Shown here: piece after piece, positions 6,544-9,560 of the stretch
Layout: every line of letters starts with the position of its first letter
Position numbering within the stretch: the stretch's first letter is position 1
From: Candidatus Bathyarchaeota archaeon
GTDB taxonomy: Archaea > Thermoproteota > Bathyarchaeia > Bathyarchaeales > Bathycorpusculaceae
NCBI GenBank assembly: GCA_003601785.1
Contig: PIYA01000024.1
Coordinates: forward strand, 1-9,560
Reading direction: 5' to 3'
Length of the DNA: 9,560 nt
The notes under the pieces: generated by a model
Database searches by the model: none
What the model saw: only the letters and a program-made list of their open reading frames with translations
What the model was told of the DNA's origin: nothing
Program-made: the position numbers and the translations under genes

Positions 6544-6559
6544 GCATTGCCGTCAATGC
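6544..6559. promoter_or_regulatory. Operator-like inverted repeat between TATA and start site
   Basis: GCATTG (6544-6549) and CAATGC (6554-6559) are perfect inverted arms around CCGT. The element abuts the TATA box and ends just before the predicted start site, where archaeal repressors commonly bind to block RNA polymerase. As it lies upstream of the predicted start, a DNA-binding site is more likely than an mRNA hairpin. The regulator is unknown and not in the window. Confidence 0.4.
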
Positions 6560-6582
6560 ATTTAAGTTAAAAGGCGGTTTAG

Positions 6583-6939
6583 ATGTCGATTAAGTCCAAG
6601 TTGAAAATTGAAAGCATAGGCATGTTTGCAGCGTTCGTTTTTTACGCGCTTGCCGGAATAATCTCCATGGTAATATTGGCAATGAATTTCAGCCTCATCC
6701 ACATCGGATTGATTGGAATACTAAGCCTAGTAGCCGCATATGGACTCTTTAACAAGAGAAGCTGGTCTCTCTGGGTTGTCATCGCTCTTTTCTTCATAGC
6801 TACAACGTTTTCAGCGTTTATGCTCTACTACGCTTTTGGAACAAGCCTAACTCTCGATGTAAGCGTAATTGCATATCTAATTTTCACATGGATCTTCACA
6901 ATTTATGTAGCAGCTAGAAGGAGTGTCTTGGAAAGCTAG
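6583..6939 (+). CDS. Small four-helix membrane protein (unknown function)
   Basis: This encodes 118 residues with four clear hydrophobic segments at about 12-33, 38-56, 60-84 and 90-111. There is a short basic N-terminus (SIKSKLK) and a short basic end (AARRSVLES), so both ends are probably in the cytoplasm. The loop GLFNKRSWSLW between helices 2 and 3 is the most polar part and contains the tryptophan-flanked boundary common in small archaeal membrane proteins. I recognise no catalytic or transport motif. The gene stands alone with its own promoter and operator-like repeat, and its stop codon overlaps the stop of the convergent moeA in a shared CTAG. Coding is supported by the clean hydrophobic periodicity, the promoter spacing and the exact fit against the neighbour. 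Confidence 0.75.
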   Translation: MSIKSKLKIESIGMFAAFVFYALAGIISMVILAMNFSLIHIGLIGILSLVAAYGLFNKRSWSLWVVIALFFIATTFSAFMLYYAFGTSLTLDVSVIAYLIFTWIFTIYVAARRSVLES

Positions 6940-8183
6940 TCTTCTTCAAGACTTTTGAAAAGATGTACGGTAACCTTCTCATTTATATCTATAAACTGCT
7001 GATTTTCACTTAACTCAACAAATCCGTCAGCTTTCGCCAACGTTGTTATAGCCCCTGAAAGCCCTGTTGGAACGGGTTCAGCTATCAACCGATTTGATTT
7101 TCCACGGTTCAGTTGAACCATTATAAAGGTTCGTCTCCCCCTAGCTGGAAACATTCTTGTCGCTGCGAAAGCCGTGGTTCTCAAGCTTTTTTCAGCTTTT
7201 CTTCCAGCTAAACGTTGAATTATCGGACGAACAAGTAGATAAAAAGTTAACAACGCAGAAGTCGGCTGACCTGGAAGAGAAAAAACTGGTTTCTCACCTA
7301 TCAACGCAAATGTTGTAGGTTTTCCAGGTTTAATAGCTATTCCACAGACGATAACGCCGGGCTTTCCAAGGGAGTTTAACGTCTGCGGCATAACGTCTTT
7401 AGGTCCCACTGAGACGCCACCCGAAGTTAGAACCATGTCTGCGGACGAGAGAGCGTGGGTTAATGCCTTTTGCAATTTGGCTACCTCATCCGGAAAAACA
7501 CCTATGTAAACTGGTTTTCCACCGCTCTCCAACACCGCTGCACTCAAGCTATAGGAGTTTATGTCATAAATCTTTCCGGGAGATAGTTCTTCGCCGGGTT
7601 TGAGTATCTCCGGTCCCGTTGAAAGAATCGCGACGCGGGGAATCTTGTAAACTTTAACTTTCGCTAAGCCCAAAGCGGCTAAAACACCGATTTCCCTTGA
7701 ACGAAGCAATCTTCCCTCTTTCAAAATTGTTTCATTCCTCTTTATGTCAGCGCCAACTTTCATGACATTCTCATCTTTGACAACGTCTTTGTAGATGTAA
7801 ACTTCATCATCTTTCCGTATGGTGTGTTCAACCATGACAACAGCGTCTGCCCCCTCCGGCATCGGCGCACCAGTTACGATTTCTGCCGCTGTGCCTTTTG
7901 TGAGAGTTATTTTCGGCAGTTCACCTATGTTGACTTTTCCGCAGATTTCCAGTTTTACCGGCTTGTTCTCTTCCGCGCCGAAGGTGTCCTCCGCTTTTAC
8001 AGCGTATCCATCCACTATTGAACGGTGAAAAGGCGGAATGTTTAAGGTGGCTTTTACGTCTTCCGCTAACACACGGTTATAGGCGTCTAAGAGTGAAATC
8101 TCTTCTACACCCAAAGGTCTAGGTTTGAAGCGTCGCTGGATAACTTGCTTTGCCTCGTCAAGTGTCAATAGTTTTCTAAACAT
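6936..8183 (-). CDS. moeA: Molybdopterin molybdenumtransferase MoeA, copy 1
   Basis: This 415-residue protein is the second gene of the moeA pair. MoeA inserts molybdate (or tungstate in many archaea) into adenylylated molybdopterin. Visible motifs are IVDGYAV (56-62), VTGAPMPEGADAVVMVE (103-119), the pterin-binding TSGGVSVGPKD (253-263), IKPGKP (284-289), and the domain IV region from about 335. It departs from the Escherichia coli MoeA pattern in three places: GADI (144-147) for GEDI, STGPE (188-192) for STGDE, and LPGQP (303-307) for LPGNP. Start: ATG 8183 overlaps the last bases of the upstream moeA (ATGTTTAG, 8 bases) with GGTTGATG just before it, and the protein begins directly with the family's first helix (LLTLDEAKQVI). 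The open frame extends 28 codons further upstream, but only inside the other moeA and with an unlikely composition. Translational coupling is likely. Confidence 0.92.
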   Translation of the reverse strand: MFRKLLTLDEAKQVIQRRFKPRPLGVEEISLLDAYNRVLAEDVKATLNIPPFHRSIVDGYAVKAEDTFGAEENKPVKLEICGKVNIGELPKITLTKGTAAEIVTGAPMPEGADAVVMVEHTIRKDDEVYIYKDVVKDENVMKVGADIKRNETILKEGRLLRSREIGVLAALGLAKVKVYKIPRVAILSTGPEILKPGEELSPGKIYDINSYSLSAAVLESGGKPVYIGVFPDEVAKLQKALTHALSSADMVLTSGGVSVGPKDVMPQTLNSLGKPGVIVCGIAIKPGKPTTFALIGEKPVFSLPGQPTSALLTFYLLVRPIIQRLAGRKAEKSLRTTAFAATRMFPARGRRTFIMVQLNRGKSNRLIAEPVPTGLSGAITTLAKADGFVELSENQQFIDINEKVTVHLFKSLEED

Positions 8184-9441
8184 CTTCATCAACCACTTCC
8201 ACATCGTCGAATAAGTGCACTGTAACAGATTCACCCTCTTCCAAGCCTTCACGGTTTTCCGGTGCAACCACGTATCCGTTAGCCTTTGTCATGGTTGTAA
8301 TCACACCTGAACCAGAAGTGCTGATAGGGTCCGCAAAAAACTCTCCGTTTCGTTGTTGAAAGACGCGAACACGAATGAACGTTTTTCTCCCAAGAACCGT
8401 TGCTGTTCTCCGTGTTATCTTAGCTTTTAACTTTGGTCGAGCCTCTACATTCTTCAATCCCAACATTTTGCATATCAAGGGTCTGGCGAAAACCTCAAAA
8501 GCTATCATAGCCGCTACTGGATTGCCTGAAAGAATGATTACTGGTTTTTTATTCACAACGGCCAGGGCGGTTGGCATGGCTGGACGCATGGCGACGCCGT
8601 GAACGAGAACACCTGGTTTTCCAAGACTATTAACAGCCATCGGAACAACGTCTGAAACTCCAACGCTTGTTCCACCCGTAGTGATAACCATGTCTGCCTT
8701 TTCGATTCCGAACTTTATCCTTTCCGCAATTTCAGTGGCATTGTCTTTTACTATGCCCAAATCTAACGTTTCAGCGCCCAGTTCTTGACATAAAGCTGAA
8801 AGAGCTAAACGGTTAACCTCAAAAATTTGATTTTCCCGCGGTTTAACACCTATTTCCACAAGTTCGTTTCCGGTGGCCAGCAAGGCAATCTTGGGTTTAT
8901 CAAAAACCTTAACCTCTTTAATTCCTAAAGCAGCCATCAACGCTAAATGTTGAGGTTTTAAACGAATCCCAGCTTTCACAGCGACTTCCCCCTTCGAGAC
9001 ATCCTCACCTTCTTTACAGATGTTTTCACCGGGCGCCACAGGTATCCAAACCTCAATTTTACCGTTAACGCGTCTGGTGTTCTCCAGCATTAAAACAGCG
9101 TTTGCACCCTTTGGAATGGGGTTGCCAGTCCACACTTGCTTTGCTTGCCGCTCACCTATTTCCCTCTTATTCGTGATTTGAAGAACTTTTGGTTTAAACT
9201 GTGAAGCCTCAAAGGTGTCTTCGGCCTTAACAGCGTATCCATCCACAGCTGACCTGTCAAATCTCGGTAAATTTTCTTTTGCAACCACGTCTTCTGCCAA
9301 GATGCGATTCAAAGCAGAGCCTAAAGGCGTTACAACCGCTCGTGGTTTCCTAAGTTGTAATTCTTTCAAGAACTTTTGTAGCGCTTCCTCTACAGGGGTG
9401 AGCTTTTGAAATCCTTTCAGTTGAACCAAGATTATTACCAT
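8176..9441 (-). CDS. moeA: Molybdopterin molybdenumtransferase MoeA, copy 2
   Basis: This 421-residue paralogue is the first gene of the operon. Motifs are AVDGYAV (65-71), WTGNPIPKGANAVLMLE (104-120), GEDV (145-148), ATGNEL (189-194), the pterin-binding TTGGTSVGVSD (254-264), and LSGNP (304-308). Differences from consensus are the loop MRPAMP (285-290) where MoeA normally has IKPGKP, ATGNE for STGDE, TGNP for TGAP, and a shortened domain II (about a dozen residues missing between REIGE and the TGNP motif). It keeps GED and the PGN-type asparagine that copy 1 lacks, whereas copy 1 keeps the KPGKP loop. Two MoeA homologues are usual in archaea, and metal preference or partial specialisation has been suggested for them. 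ATG 9441 is the only ATG start; a TATA-like box only about 19 bases upstream hints that initiation may be leaderless or a few codons inside. No substrate-binding PBP domain is fused. Confidence 0.92.
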   Translation of the reverse strand: MVIILVQLKGFQKLTPVEEALQKFLKELQLRKPRAVVTPLGSALNRILAEDVVAKENLPRFDRSAVDGYAVKAEDTFEASQFKPKVLQITNKREIGERQAKQVWTGNPIPKGANAVLMLENTRRVNGKIEVWIPVAPGENICKEGEDVSKGEVAVKAGIRLKPQHLALMAALGIKEVKVFDKPKIALLATGNELVEIGVKPRENQIFEVNRLALSALCQELGAETLDLGIVKDNATEIAERIKFGIEKADMVITTGGTSVGVSDVVPMAVNSLGKPGVLVHGVAMRPAMPTALAVVNKKPVIILSGNPVAAMIAFEVFARPLICKMLGLKNVEARPKLKAKITRRTATVLGRKTFIRVRVFQQRNGEFFADPISTSGSGVITTMTKANGYVVAPENREGLEEGESVTVHLFDDVEVVDEDV

Positions 9442-9452
9442 GAAAGCATTGC

Positions 9453-9460
9453 AACTTATA
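9453..9460. promoter_or_regulatory. TATA-like element shared by divergent moeA and HDAC-like genes
   Basis: AACTTATA on the plus strand reads TATAAGTT on the minus strand, so one AT element could serve both directions across a 26-base gap. It is about 19 bases before the moeA ATG and only 8 before the plus-strand ATG 9468. The spacing suits moeA better (near-leaderless) than the plus gene. Confidence 0.3.
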
Positions 9461-9467
9461 CAGAAAA

Positions 9468-9560
9468 ATGTATCGACGGAGCCTTATTTCGTATTCCGAA
9501 TCCTATCATGAGATACATCAAGTTGGGAAACATCCCTTAAAACCAAGAAGCGTTTTGCAT
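9468..9560 (+). CDS. 5' end of a histone deacetylase / AcuC-family gene (partial)
   Basis: ATG 9468 opens a frame that runs off the right edge after 31 codons. It starts MYRRSLISYSESYHEIHQ and continues VGKHPLKPRSVLH. The pattern of a short strand 'LiySe.Y', a spacer, and then 'HPLKP.R' is the beginning of the class I/II histone-deacetylase fold: bacterial HDLP has 'NHPLKIPRV' and eukaryotic HDACs 'GHPMKPHR' at this place. These enzymes are zinc amidohydrolases that remove acetyl groups from lysine, polyamines or related substrates. The catalytic His-Asp residues lie beyond the window, so activity cannot be judged. No strong SD precedes the ATG. It diverges from the moeA operon. The family call rests on about ten diagnostic residues. 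Confidence 0.6.
   Translation, partial: MYRRSLISYSESYHEIHQVGKHPLKPRSVLH

Noticed and set aside
8184..8267. A 28-codon N-terminal extension of moeA copy 1.
   Set aside because: It lies entirely within the upstream moeA in another frame and begins with residues (HRKTVKAWKRV) not seen in the family. The 8-base overlap start at 8183 is typical of coupled genes.
9475..9552. A minus-strand 25-codon frame (MFPNLMYLMIGFGIRNK...) upstream of moeA copy 2.
   Set aside because: It is antisense to the better supported HDAC-like start, and it is short with no recognisable features.

Overview
The window looks like chromosomal DNA of an archaeon, most likely an uncultivated member of the TACK/Thermoproteota side (Bathyarchaeia-like). 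The reasons are a family B replicative DNA polymerase of the crenarchaeal PolB1 type, an agmatinase with archaeal-style motif variants, two tandem moeA paralogues, a NusB-fused m5C RNA methyltransferase, and TATA-like boxes at archaeal spacing. Some starts have Shine-Dalgarno sites and others look leaderless. The taxonomic call is inferred from recalled protein motifs; no database search was run. Most of the window is housekeeping genes packed tightly, with no CRISPR, insertion sequence, rRNA or tRNA gene that I can support.

Layout: (1) 1-137 is the 3' end of a membrane-anchored protein, followed by a perfect 8-bp inverted repeat (154-178). (2) 271-771 encodes a small protein resembling the SecB chaperone fold, with an acidic tail. 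(3) 773-1373 is a transcription unit made of a TATA box, a strongly structured leader, an SD and a TTG-started QueT-type transporter. (4) 1395-4070 (minus) is polB, convergent with queT and divergent from (5) 4161-5516, an NSUN/Sun-family methyltransferase. (6) 5520-6422 (minus) is agmatinase, ending 3 bases from the methyltransferase. (7) 6583-6939 is a four-helix membrane protein with an operator-like palindrome just after its TATA. (8) 6936-8183 and 8176-9441 (minus) are two moeA genes that overlap by 8 bases and form an operon. (9) From 9468 to the end is the 5' end of a probable histone-deacetylase/AcuC-family gene, divergent from the moeA pair.

Functionally, the window brings together DNA replication, RNA modification (the methyltransferase, and probably deazapurine uptake for archaeosine), polyamine synthesis and molybdenum/tungsten cofactor synthesis. 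These look like neighbouring small units and not one pathway.

The best candidate for something undescribed is the queT leader (about 801-866). The predicted transcript starts right at a 5-bp GC stem whose loop carries CCTCC, complementary to the GGAGG Shine-Dalgarno downstream. This gives an H-type pseudoknot that would hide the ribosome site, and the same CCTCC can instead pair locally and free it. The arrangement parallels bacterial preQ1 riboswitches, which control related transporters, but here it sits in an archaeon. The second point is that the two moeA copies depart from consensus at different active-site motifs, which would fit division of labour or a heterodimer.
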